Of a stretch of DNA of 64,000 nt, positions 54,224 to 64,000 are shown in pieces. The stretch covers positions 1 through 64,000 of the forward strand of contig BRYA01000534.1 of assembly GCA_030267965.1 (NCBI GenBank), in the 5' to 3' direction. How positions within the stretch are numbered: position 1 is the first letter of the stretch; each line of letters opens with the position of its first letter. A program made the translations under genes and the position numbers. The notes under the pieces are model-generated. The model was not told the DNA's origin. It made no database searches and worked only from the letters and a program-made list of their open reading frames with translations. The DNA comes from Triparma columacea. Lineage: Eukaryota > Sar > Bolidophyceae > Parmales > Triparmaceae.

Positions 54224-54717
54224 CAGTGACAAGTACGACGAAATACACGAGTGATTCTGTGTCCACACAGGGTATGGCAGGAGAACAGCTGTTACAGCAA
54301 AGGGGGTGGCACGCGCTTTCCTCTTCTGAGGACCCATACAATTATTTCTGCGAAGGTTTCAATGAGGACCTGAGTCGATGGGCCACATCGAATTGCACGA
54401 CTATGGAATCCATGTTTAATGGAGCCTCCTCCTTAACTTCGACGCGCTTGGAATGACAATAAACCGCACCTCGTTTAATTTGCAAAATGCCTTCGCCCCA
54501 AATTCATTATTCCTCACCACCTCTTTTTCCCCTGGAAATGGCCACATTTTTGGGGGGGTCAGGGGTCTGACGAAATCATAAAATCATGAAATTATCGACT
54601 ATTCTTCTTCGAAAAAAGGCTTTTTCGCTTACTTCCACAAGCCTTCAATCTGCATGCATGAGGAGGGGAAGAGTGAGGGGGGGGAGAGGCGAGGGAGGAG
54701 ATGAGCAACAGGGCAGT
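54224..54717. other. Intergenic between copine and MIC10, holds a DUF285 relic
   Basis: Contains the copine promoter and the + strand DUF285-like fragment annotated separately. Between about 54460 and 54717 there is nothing coding that I can support. Confidence 0.4.
54355..54456 (+). pseudogene. Orphan DUF285 (BspA-like) repeat fragment
   Basis: The frame reads GFNEDLSRWATSNCTTMESM, then FNGAS, then decays to a stop at 54454. This is one DUF285 unit (FNxDLSxW...CTTMxxMFxGA). No start, signal peptide or further repeat units flank it, so it is likely a broken or dispersed copy. It partly overlaps the region upstream of the copine gene. Confidence 0.5.
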
Positions 54718-55038
54718 TCACGCGACCCCTTTCCCGCTGCTTGCTTCCCTCCCCTCCCCGCTCCTTGCTTCCCTCCCCTCCCCACTCTCTTGCTCCACTC
54801 CCCCAACCTTCCTCACCTCCTTGCTCGTCTTTGCCCATCCGCTCCCCAATCCAATTCCAGCCCCCAAACCTGCGACGGCCTTTCTAAACGTTCCACCCCT
54901 ACCCCTAAGCACGACAGCTGAGAGACCTCCTACTACGAAACCGACCGAGACATTGATCAAAGATGCCTCAATCCCACGGGAGAGAGCATCACTCACCAAG
55001 TATTCTGAGGGCACTGAAGATGACTTTGACGACGACAT
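54718..55038 (-). CDS. MIC10: MICOS subunit MIC10-like protein
   Basis: A single-exon product of 106 residues, starting at ATG 55038 (MSSSKSSSVPSEY). It has two membrane helices forming a hairpin: SLINVSVGFVVGGLSAVVL and AVAGLGAGIGLGSGW, joined by a short basic loop (RGRGGTFRK). Glycine motifs in both helices (G-x3-GG and GLGAGIGLGSG) are the oligomerisation signature of MIC10 (DUF543), which bends the mitochondrial inner membrane at crista junctions. The usual length is 75-100 residues. The Gly/Glu/Ser-rich tail after residue 78 is extra. Sequence alone is short, so the call rests on topology and glycine spacing. Confidence 0.75.
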   Translation of the reverse strand: MSSSKSSSVPSEYLVSDALSRGIEASLINVSVGFVVGGLSAVVLRGRGGTFRKAVAGLGAGIGLGSGWAKTSKEVRKVGGVEQESGEGREARSGEGREASSGKGVA

Positions 55039-55377
55039 TTTATATTTCTGGAAAAAGGGACAAATTTACCTCTGGATGAGCTCGTCGAGACTATGAATGA
55101 CACAGGCTAGGAGCAGAAAGTTCACTGTATAAAAGAGGAGCGGGATGAGTGGGTCAGATGGAAGAAAATTGACCCAAATTGAGGCTAATTAATATTAAAG
55201 ATGTGATCGATCCAGTGTAAGATACCATATTTTAGCACGGAGATAACTAAAAGAGGAGCTAGAATAAGACAGAGCCCATAATCCTTACCAAAAGTTGTGA
55301 AGGTGGGGGATGCCAATCTCCTTTTCGGTCCTTCTCTTTGTCCTTTCCAGTTTTGACCTCGATTTTCCATCAATAAA
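55039..55377. other. Divergent promoter region, MIC10 / acylphosphatase-like
   Basis: 339 bp between divergent starts. AT-rich, without coding signal. A pyrimidine tract with CCAG at 55345-55350 just before the acylphosphatase-like ATG might end a leader intron. Confidence 0.4.
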
Positions 55378-56098
55378 ATGAACGCATTACTAATTGCTCT
55401 CTTCGCTATTCTCGTATCGGGGGGGATGTCCCAACAGGAAGGTTGGAAGATGACGGACCGGTGAGTGAGGAGGGTTGTCTTGGCTCATGGCGCTTTTTGA
55501 GATATTGGCAGTTGTTGTTTTGTGACCGTAAGTGGACTTTCGACCTTGGGACGAAGTGTTTCTGATATGGTTCCCACCTTTTAGCCTTAATTTCTCTCCC
55601 AACTACTCCCGCCTCTAACCTGCTGAGTTATCCCTTGCCCCCCCTGGCCCCCCCTTCCCCCCCTCCCCCTCCTCCTCTCCATGCAGTTTCTACGGATTCC
55701 GGTTCTCCCTCTCCGGACCTGGGGTTCACGGCGTCGGCATGAGGAAACACGTGGTCGCCCTGGCTGACAAATACTCTTGTTTCGGTTGGGTCCAGAACGT
55801 GAAGGGTGACTCTGGGGATGAGGTCGTTGGGGAGGTGAGGTGCGCAAAAAAATACGGCCCCCTCGTCCAGGAGGCCCTCGAGTCGGGTCCCTACCCCCCC
55901 AAGGCTTCTGTGTCGGGAACTGAGATAAAAGTGTACCAGGACACCAAGATAAAGCTCCACTTCAGCCATTTCAAGATCCTCAATGACGAGAGGAAGACAT
56001 GCTTCAGGGATCAGCCCCACCAGTGCAAGGAATTCAAGGAGGGTGGGGAGAGCGGGGCCGATGCTAGAGGGGAAAAGGTCGGCACCTACGAGCTGTAG
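55378..56098 (+). CDS. Secreted acylphosphatase-like domain protein
   Basis: Exons 55378-55460 and 55687-56098 join in phase to give 164 residues. Exon 1 encodes only the signal peptide (MNALLIALFAILVSGGMS) and about ten mature residues. Residues about 30-95 follow the acylphosphatase pattern: FRFSLSGPGVHGVGMRKHV, with the phosphate-binding arginine, and FGWVQNVKGD, with the catalytic asparagine. Acylphosphatases hydrolyse carboxyl-phosphate bonds and are usually about 100 residues and cytosolic. The secretory leader and an extra C-terminal part of about 60 charged residues (KVYQDTKIKLHFSHF) are unusual. Activity is plausible because both key residues are present, but the in vivo role is unknown. 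Confidence 0.78.
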
Positions 56099-56141
56099 CA
56101 CCCTAGAAAGTAAACAAGAAGCCACCGATTAAACGAAAATA

Positions 56142-57408
56142 TTACAACCAAACTTTCTTGCCTCTCACGCTCTCCTTGCCTCCCACCCGCCCAACTTTGA
56201 AGGCCGCCATACCCACGATCGCGATTAATACCCCTGCCCACCCCTTGGCCCCCATTTCTGCGAGGACAGCTTAGGAGGTTAGTTGTGGCGAGTGTATTTC
56301 TGTGGTGTAGTTGACAAATTATGCATTAAATAGCCGACACACCCCTCTCTCTTGCGTTCCTCCCCCCTACGCTCCCTTCCTTACCTACTCTGAACCACCA
56401 GCTTGTCCCCACAATTATGACCAGCCTCCTCAGGACGTTCAGAAGGGCGTGGGTGGTCGGAGGTAGGAGGGTAAGTAGGTTCGTCGATGCGGAGTTGTAC
56501 ACGAGCCACAGAGACACGTTGAGCACCGTAAGGAGGGGGGTGTAAATAACCCTGACCGCAGCTACCCCTTGGAGCAAACCCTCCTCGGAGCCCCACCCCT
56601 TCACCAACCTCCAAATTCCCCAGATACCGACCAAAGGAGTTAGCAGGACAGCACCCTGGTGGGTCATCCTGTAGAATATTTCACGACCGTTCACTCCCTC
56701 CCCCTTGGAATCCATTGACTTTCTTATCTTCCCCATGGCAACGGATCGGGAAGAGAAGGCAAAGTTGGAACAGATCACGGCGCAGATTGCCAGGTAACTA
56801 GTGCCCCCCGCCGCCCCCCCCCCAGCTCCCCCACCCGCACTCGCCGTCGAAACCGCCAGCTTTACCCCCAACATAGTCACCCCCATGCTGGCTATATCCT
56901 TCAGGTCAAACACCTCCAGTCCACCCCACCAGCTCATCACCGCCGTGCTCACCGGCTCCGTCGTCTTGACGGTCTCCGTGACCGCGGCGGACGTCAAGTA
57001 GAACGTGTAGTTGGTGAGGAGAAAACCCAGGAGGAAGGATAAGGTGGAGATTGAAAGCTGACGCCTCTCCTTGTTCCCGAGGAACCGAGAGGGGGGAAGA
57101 GTAAGGGGGGGGAAGAAACGACTAAATCCCAACCCCTTCTCCCGCCTAGCGTTGGGGAGCACATCCTTGAGAGGTTGAAAAAAGTTATACTGAGCCAAGG
57201 TAGAGAGAGACAATTGGAGATATGTGAGAAGAAGGGGCGAAGTGTCGGATGTAGACAGGAGAATATTGGACGTCGTCACGGTGACGAGGGCACTGGCGTA
57301 CCACAATATTATCAAGGGGAAATATTTCATGAAATTCATAGATGCCGATGGGTTTAGGCTGGAAGACATCGGCAGAATGGACGATATTGGAGACATTGGT
57401 GTCTTCAT
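56142..57408 (-). CDS. Triose-phosphate/nucleotide-sugar transporter family protein
   Basis: Exons 57408-56385 and 56257-56142 join in phase to give 379 residues with about ten helices. Marks of the TPT/SLC35 branch of the drug/metabolite transporter superfamily are LLTNYTFYLTSAAVTETVKTTEPV (helices 4-5 with conserved K and P), NFAFSSRSVAMGK (the TPT NxxFxxRxV motif) and a final GWAGVLIAIVGMAAF helix followed by a lysine-rich end. Members exchange sugar phosphates or nucleotide sugars across plastid or Golgi membranes. No clear bipartite leader is visible from this ATG. The frame stays open to an ATG at 57573; I chose 57408 because the sequence above it is AT-rich, untranslated-looking. The last exon is short and was added by phase and motif. 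Confidence 0.8.
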
Positions 57409-57740
57409 TAGGTATAAGTGTATAATTGGTTGGGTTATCAGCCGTAATTTATACGATTTTGTTCGCAAATCAGAGTTTTTGAAGGTTTTTTTGAAAGCTT
57501 GAAAGCTCGAGTCCAAAAACAGAAAGCTTTCCTTTTTTGGCCTCTTCCCCATTTTAAGTTGCAGCAACTTCATACAGCTGCCTAGTCAACGTCGCGTAAT
57601 CGAATCTTTCAAAAGGAGACTCATTGGACGACTCGTGACACACTTGCGCTTTTGGGCATCTACCGAACGCCCTCACCACCTTTTTCCAACACAACCTTTT
57701 GAAACCCCCCGCCGGCTCACCCAGCCTTTCTCGATCCAAG

Positions 57741-60700
57741 ATGAGCGATGCGGCGAGATTGGAAGAGCTCGAGGCGGAGCTTATGGATCTCTACACCACT
57801 CTTGATGAGCGTGACAGGAGGATCGCTGATTTGGAAGCTGGTGGGGCTGCCACCCCGAGAGGTGTGATAAAGGATGATGATATTGTCAAGGTTACTGAGG
57901 AGAGGTGAGATTTTCGAGGGAAATTTGGGGGGGGGGAAGGGAGGGTCAAATACGTCTCCCCCCGGAGGCTCCGCCACTTCTCATCTCGCTAACCCCCTCC
58001 ACCCCCCCACCACCCCCGTTCCCCCAGGGACATGCTCCAGGGAGACCTTGAGAAGTACAAGGACGACCTGATGGAGAAGAACGACATAATCGCAGACCTC
58101 CAGGCCCAGCTCGCCCAGCGAAATATTGAGAACGACACCCTCAAGAGTGACAAGAAGAACTTGCAGGATGAGCTCGTAGACACCAGGAAGGTTCTAGAAG
58201 AGAAGAAGAGGGGCCTCTTGCAGATCACAAAGCAGAACGAAAGCCAGAAGAAGCAACACAAGGACGGGAGTAGCGCCCAATACCAGCTCGAGCTCGAGAA
58301 CCAGAGGCTCAGGACGACTGTCGCTGAGCTAGAGGAGAACGAGGCGGAGCTCGTCCAGGAGCTCGAGCTCGTCAGCGAGGAGAGGGCTGAGTTAGAGAGC
58401 AAGGCGACGGAGCTCGCCGCAAAGTGCGACGGCCTCCAGACCGACTTGGATACCAAGACGGTCAAGGTATCGGCCCTAGAGACGGACTACGAGGAGCTCA
58501 GGTGAGAATGGATGGGCAACATATGTAACGTCACCTAACACATAGCACCAAGACAACTAACGCAACCCCTTCGGCGGCCCGCCTCGCTGTTTACGCTCGC
58601 TTCGATCGTCGCAGCCTCAAGGTTGAGGCCGAGAACGACGCCCAGATGGAGTGGGAGGAGAAGACTGCAAAGAAGGCGGAGAACCACCGCAAGGAGAGGG
58701 CCAAGCTCATGGACGACCTAGAAGTCGAAAGGAATAGGGTCAGGAACCTCGAGGCCAAGGTCGAGAGTTTGAAGGACACCACTGTTCAGGGAGAAATGCA
58801 GAAGCAGATCGAGACCCTAAGGGCGGACCTCAACAACTACAAGTCCGAGCTCGAGGCATCGCTTTCCGACAAGGACCAGATCGAGATTGACCTCGAGAAC
58901 GTCTACCGCGCCCTCGAGGACGCAAACGAACGTCAGGAGGAGAGGCTCATGGAGGCCATTGCCAAGGAGAGGCAGCAGCTGAAGCAACTTGAGGCTCAGG
59001 TAAACGACTTCAAAAATAGGGAGGCCGAGGCCAGAGAAAGGTACAAAGAGCTCGAAAATCAGAAGGACGAGGTCGAGGTCAGATTGAACCAGGCAGAGGA
59101 CTGGAACGCCGTGTACGAGGAAGGACACGGCCTCAAGGACGCCGTTCGTTACCAGAAGAAGCTCAAGGCCGATATCAAGAGGAGGGATCATGATAACGCC
59201 CAGATGTCCGAGAGGCTCGGGGAGGAGATCGACAAGAGGAAGGCCCTCGAAACCGCGTGCCAGATGCTCAAAGAGAAGGCCGGCCTGGCGAGGGACTTTG
59301 CCTTCGACGATAAGGAGATCAGGGAGGCAATGGTCGGGGACCAGGGAAGGTGAGAACTGACCACAAGGCGATGACTGGATGCACGCTGTATAGCCGTCAA
59401 TATACAACCATCTCTAACTCACCCCCCTCGGTCGCTACTTCACTCCCCCCTGCTCTTCGCTCCTCTCATCGCAGGCTCGAAGCTATCAACATCGAGCTAA
59501 CTAAGCAGGTCGACATGCTCGAGGCAGACAGACTGAAGCTCATGAGGCAGCTCAGGGACAACGCCGCGCAGATCGGCGAGAAGGGAATCAGGTTCTGGGG
59601 TCTGAGCGCAGGGCAGCTCATGAAGGTCACGGAGTTCGCCACCAACTTGAGGGACGGCATCACCGACTTGCCGCTCGACGACAAGAGCCTAGAACTCAGC
59701 GCCAAGGTCAAGACCTTGGAGATGCAGGTCAGCACCGACAAGCTCACCATCGAGCGTCTCGAGAGGGAGATCTCCGGGCTCGACGGCAACTACGCGGCCA
59801 ACTCTGGCGGAAGCCCAGGTGAGAGCGGACAAAAGAGAAACGGCAAACATTACCAATATAAATACTTATGCAACTCTCCCCCCTTCCACCCCCCCCCACA
59901 CACAGAGCTCTTCGCCATGAAGGAGATGCTTGAGAATCTCCAGAAGGACAACAGGAGCCTTACCGAGACCATCAGCAAAATAAGCACCGAGGGTGGAGGT
60001 TTCAGGCCCTTCAATGCTGACTCGGCGGCAACCAGCCTTACCCCTCAGATCAGGAAGCAGGCCGAGATGGTCATCCAGGAGCCTCTCGTCGACATGCCTC
60101 AGCCGGCTCAGATGCAGTTCTCCAAGCTCGTCGAGGCCCACGCCTCCCTAACAGAGGATATCATGGACCTCAGGAAGGAGCTAAAGGACGCTAAGAAGGC
60201 CGCGCACTCAAGCGAGGACGTTGCAAGACTCAGCCAAGAGGTCGCCAAGATGATCAACCTCGCTGGAGGAGTGCCGGCACAGCAGCAGCAGCAGACTCCA
60301 GGCGGAATTGGAGGTGCTCTCCAGACCCCAAACACCGTCTCCTTCGGGAACACGGTGAAGTTCCCTATGAAGACCCCCAACACACCAGGAGGACAGGCCA
60401 TGCTGAGCAAGCAGCTCAACGCCCTCAGCCTCCCTCCCGAGGAGTGGGCCGAGGAAGTCAGGGAACTCAACGGTCAGCTCATTGAGTGCCTCGAGCAGCT
60501 CAGTGACAGGGAGAAAGAGCTCGAGGAACACGAGGAGCTCCTCCGCCGCTACGAGGGACACTTGGGCTCCATGAGGCAGCAGAGCGCCCTTCTTTACAAG
60601 GAACATATGGAGAGCGTCGAGAAGTCAGTCGACTCTGAAAAGCGCCTCAACAGGCAGATTGACGAACTTAGGGGCGAGAGGGAGGCACTGACTCTCCGAG

Positions 60701-63700
60701 TCACGCGCTACCAGGAGCTCGCGGCTTTGGAGGAGAAGGAGTCTTCCAACCCTTCGTCGGTTCACAAGGCGCTCCGCGACCTTACCAGGCGTGTCACAGT
60801 TCACGAGGTGAACGAGCAGACTCTCGCCCGCAAGTACGGGTCTCTAGAGTCACAGCTCAAGGTCGAGGCCGAGGCGAGGGTCAGGGCAGAGAACTCCCTC
60901 GTCGAGATCGAGGTGTCTTCTCGCAAGCGTATCCTCTACCTGGAGCAGTGGAAGAGCTACTCGGTGGAGCTTACCGAGAGACTCCAGAGGCAGCTAGCCA
61001 AGAGCGTCCCAGACTCCGAGCACAACAAGGTCCTCAGGGAGCTCGAGATGATTCGCGAAGATTACCTTGACCTCCTCCACAAGGAGGCCGACGTCCGCCT
61101 TCGTCTCACCGAGCAGAAGGACCTCCCCCGCAAGCTCAAGCGCTACCAGCACAAGGCTGACGAGCTCGAAATTCAGCTCGTAAAGGCTCAGGCTGATGCC
61201 AAGGCCGCTGGGGAGGAACTAGAGCACCAGAAGATGCTCACCAACATGGCTGGGTCCAATGGCTCGAACGGGGATATCAATGTCCTTGTCGCAGAGGCAG
61301 CGAGGTTCAGGGGAGAGGCCGCGAGGTTCGAACTCGAGTTCAAGTCCGCCGACGCCACCGTCAAGAAGCTCACACAGCGCGTTGTCGAGTTCTCCACCGA
61401 GAACGACTCCCTTCGTGAGAGGCTCAGGGTTTCAGACAGTCATGAGAGGCACGGCAGGAGCCTTGCCGAAGCTGCCAGAAGGAGGTGCCTGGAGATTGAA
61501 AACAAATACGAGAAGGGGCTTTCCCATTCCGAGGCTTCCGAGCTGCTCGAGAAGCAAGAATTCCTTATGGCGCAACTAGAGAAGAGCGAGAGAGATGTGG
61601 AGAAGTACAAGGAGCTCGCCGACTTGGCGTCCTCGCAGGCCTCTGCTCTCGAGGCTATCAAGTCTGACCACGCTGAACAGCTCCTTGAGATGCAGAACAA
61701 GTGCGGCGACATTGAGAGCAAGACGGACGACGACGCCATCATCGGCCGCCTCCAGAGGCAGCTGCTCGTCGCGAAGCAGGGATATAAGGACAGTATGAGG
61801 AAGATCGAGAACCTCAGGAGCACCGTTCGTAAGAAGGAGGCCATGAGCAGGCTCTTCGAGCATAGGCTGGACAAGAGGGAGGAGGCCCTCCACAAGGCCA
61901 GGGAGGAGGCAAGGATCCAAATCAGCAGCTTAAGGGACGCACTGAGGGATCTCGCCTTCAACGGAGGCGACGCCACGGCCGCGCTGCAGTTCATCCAGGT
62001 GAAATCAGAGGCTAGGAAGCAGGGAGCTGAAGTTGGGACGACTTCCATTCTTGAGAAGGCGAAGCAGCTCTCCACCAAGGTCTCCGAGATGTCAAAACAG
62101 TCAGAGTCCCGAGAGGAAGAACTCAACAACTCCGAGGACATGCGAAGGCGCCTTGAGAACCAGGTTGCCGAACTCATCGTTGAGCGCGAGTCGGCAGACC
62201 AGCTCGTTGCCGACCTTCAAGAGGCCTCAGCTCAGGACACCAAGTCGTCTGTCGTTGCCAAGCGCCTCATTGCTATTTCTGAGGAGGTCAGGACCAACAA
62301 GCTCGCGGCCCTTCAGGCGCGCCGCCAGGTCGCGACACTGAAGGACGAGAAGAGAAACCTCGAAACTACCCTGGCAAGGTGCGAAGACACAATTGAGGCT
62401 CTTGAGGAATCCAAGGCTGAACTCGAGACAAGGAACCTGTTGAGCCAGGGTGAGGGCGGGGAGGGCAGCGGCGCCACAATGGACGCCAAGGACCTTGTGA
62501 ACGCCTCGACGCCAGGGGATGTCAAACTTCTTATGCAGATGACGCCAGCAGGCAAGGAGGGGCTCAAGGTGACCCCTCCAGGTGGGCTAGGAACCGCTGG
62601 GCCCGTTACCCTGGACGACGAGGACACCCTTGGCGTTGCCGAGGAGTTCGACGACGCCAGGGCGAGAAAGATCAGGGCAGACTTGGATAAGTACAGGCAG
62701 GAGGTCGCGGACCTCAAGGAGCAGCAGAAGATTGCCGAAGAAACGAAGGAGATGTATGCGGCGAGGTGCGACGCGCTCTCCAAGGACGTAGAACACTACA
62801 AGGTCATGAGCATGACGGGTGGCGCTTCGCCTAACGTCGAGGGCACGCCCGCTTCCTCATCTGGCGGCGGCGGAGTGATGACTAGGGACCAGCTCAAGAT
62901 GCAGGAGGCTGCCCACCAGACTATCTCCTCCCTCAAACAGCTCGTCACCGAGAAGAACAGAATCATTGAGAAGTACAAGAGGCAGATCAAGCAGAACAAG
63001 GAGCTTGCGAGGAGGGCCACCGCTGCTGACAGGAAGGAGGTCGAGAAGCTTACCGACAAGATATACAGCGAGAACGAGGATGCCATCGGCAAGTTGAGGA
63101 ACGCCGTTAAGATGATGGAGAGAGGAGGCGAGGGCAGTATATCGAACGGGCCTGGTTATAAGGGCGACATGAAGGGTGGCCTGGTCGAGCAGGTCGAACA
63201 GGCGGCGCTGTTGATCGCCGAGAAGGACGACGCGATCCAGAAGCTCGAGCTGAAGCTCAGGACCGCCGAGGGTGCCAGGGAGAGGGCCGAGAGCAGGTGC
63301 GGAGGGGCTTTGGAGGAGATGGACAGGCAGAAAGCCGACATGATCACCCTGGCCGCGCAGCTGCAGGAGTCTGAGGAGAGGGTTCTCGAAGCGATGGAGG
63401 ACAGGAGCGCCGCGAAGAAGATTAGCGAGCTCCAGTCTCAGCTCAGGTCAAAGGAGACCAAGATGGCCACCTTGAGGCAGGCTGTTGTGAAGCTCAAGCA
63501 GGCCTTTATTGAGTCCGAGGAGGCAAGGGCCGCTGGAGACATTGCCGCTCGCCATAGCAGGCACGAGGCCCTTGGCAACGACAAGGAGGCCCTCAAGGAC
63601 GAGATTCATGACATGCGCAGCCAGCTGTCCTCACTTATTGAGGAGATGGCTGGTGCCAAGAGTGCTCTCTCTTCAGCCAAGAGCAGCAAAGAGAAGAGTG

Positions 63701-64000
63701 ATAGGGCCCTGACCAAGGTCAGGGGCGAGAACGAGAAGCTCGAGGAAAGGATTGACGAGCTTGAGGATGAGATTAGGAAGGCTAACGAGGCGACGGATGA
63801 CGCCGTGAGGGTCAAGGAGGAGGCCATGGGGAAGATGAGGAAGATGGGAAGTAAGATGAAGGACATGAAGGGAGAGAGCGCCAAGGGCGACGGAGAGGAA
63901 AAGGCCGAGCTTGCAGATTTGAAGAAGAGGATCATGGTTCTCACGAGCCAGAACCTCGCTCTTAGGTCAGCCGCTGCTGGGCAGAGGTTGAGGAAGGAGA
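57741..64000 (+). CDS. CEP290: CEP290 ciliary transition-zone protein, 3' end outside window
   Basis: Exons 57741-57904, 58028-58501, 58615-59349, 59475-59818 and 59906 to beyond 64000 join in phase, giving at least 1937 residues. The protein is almost entirely coiled coil. Alignment-anchoring stretches shared with known CEP290 are a GLKDAVRYQKKLKADIKRRD segment, RQLRDNAAQIGEKG, RQQSALLYKEHM, TRRVTVHEVNEQTLARKYG and the repeated LE-rich heptads in the same order. CEP290 builds the Y-links of the ciliary transition zone and gates entry to the cilium. A Gln/Pro/Gly-rich break near residue 800 (PAQQQQQTPGGIGG) interrupts the coils. Small introns cluster in the first 2.2 kb; the rest is one very long exon. 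Confidence 0.85.
58502..58614 (+). repeat. Introner-like intron, CEP290 intron 2
   Basis: A 113-bp intron with ACAACTAACGCAACCCCTTC as branch-point region and GCTCGCTTCGATCGTCGCAG at its end. Both parts recur in introns of RAD9, the channel gene, BASS and the renalase-like gene. Confidence 0.6.

Overview
This window is nuclear DNA of a eukaryotic microalga. Nearly every gene carries short GT-AG introns of about 70 to 250 bp, often with GTGAG or GTAAG donors. Genes are densely packed on both strands. Several products carry an N-terminal signal peptide followed by a transit-like stretch, sometimes with a Phe at the cleavage point, as in algae with secondary red plastids. A GPCR-PIP kinase, DUF285 (BspA-like) repeats and two ciliary proteins (CEP290, DNAAF5) also fit a photosynthetic stramenopile with flagellar genes. 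Bolidophyceae/Parmales (Triparma-like) is my best guess, by inference only. I rebuilt the gene models by joining exons whose reading phase agrees across each splice, so most entries are spliced genes whose exon coordinates are given in the evidence.

Layout. 1-7.4 kb (-): a giant cysteine-rich membrane protein that runs off the left edge. 8.1-9.8 kb (+): a two-domain C-type lectin receptor. 10-15.5 kb: ADAT1-like deaminase (-), NHE-type Na+/H+ exchanger (+), TRAPPC5 (-). 16.5-17.8 kb (+): eIF5. 18-20.8 kb (-): secreted DUF285 repeat protein. 21.4-23.9 kb (-): NAE1, the NEDD8 E1 regulatory subunit. 24.1-25 kb (+): plastid SufE-BolA fusion. 25.4-28.5 kb (+): DNAAF5. 28.6-30.2 kb (-): FkbM-type methyltransferase. 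30.9-31.6 kb (+): His-Me finger zinc-loop protein beside an AT-rich island. 32.4-34 kb (+): renalase-like oxidoreductase. 34-37.4 kb (-): UPF1/IGHMBP2-like helicase. 37.4-38.35 kb: a 914-bp Mutator-like element with long terminal inverted repeats and a 10-bp target duplication. 38.6-40.5 kb (-): XK-related-like membrane protein. 40.7-42.1 kb (-): GH5 glycosidase. 43.3-46.8 kb (+): GPCR-PIP kinase. 46.9-48.6 kb (-): RAD9. 49-50.3 kb (-): Cys-less pentameric ligand-gated channel. 50.5-52.2 kb (+): plastid BASS transporter. 52.3-54.2 kb (-): copine. 54.7-57.4 kb: MIC10 (-), acylphosphatase-like protein (+), triose-phosphate/nucleotide-sugar transporter (-). 57.7 kb to the right edge (+): CEP290.

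Most genes are housekeeping. Three themes stand out: membrane signalling (GPCR-PIPK, pLGIC and copine within 11 kb), cilium biology (DNAAF5, CEP290) and expanded repeat-type surface proteins. The most unusual genome features are the Mutator-like element just upstream of the helicase and a recurring intron 3' sequence, CTCGCTTCGCTCGTCGCAG, shared by introns of unrelated genes. That suggests introner-type intron gain.
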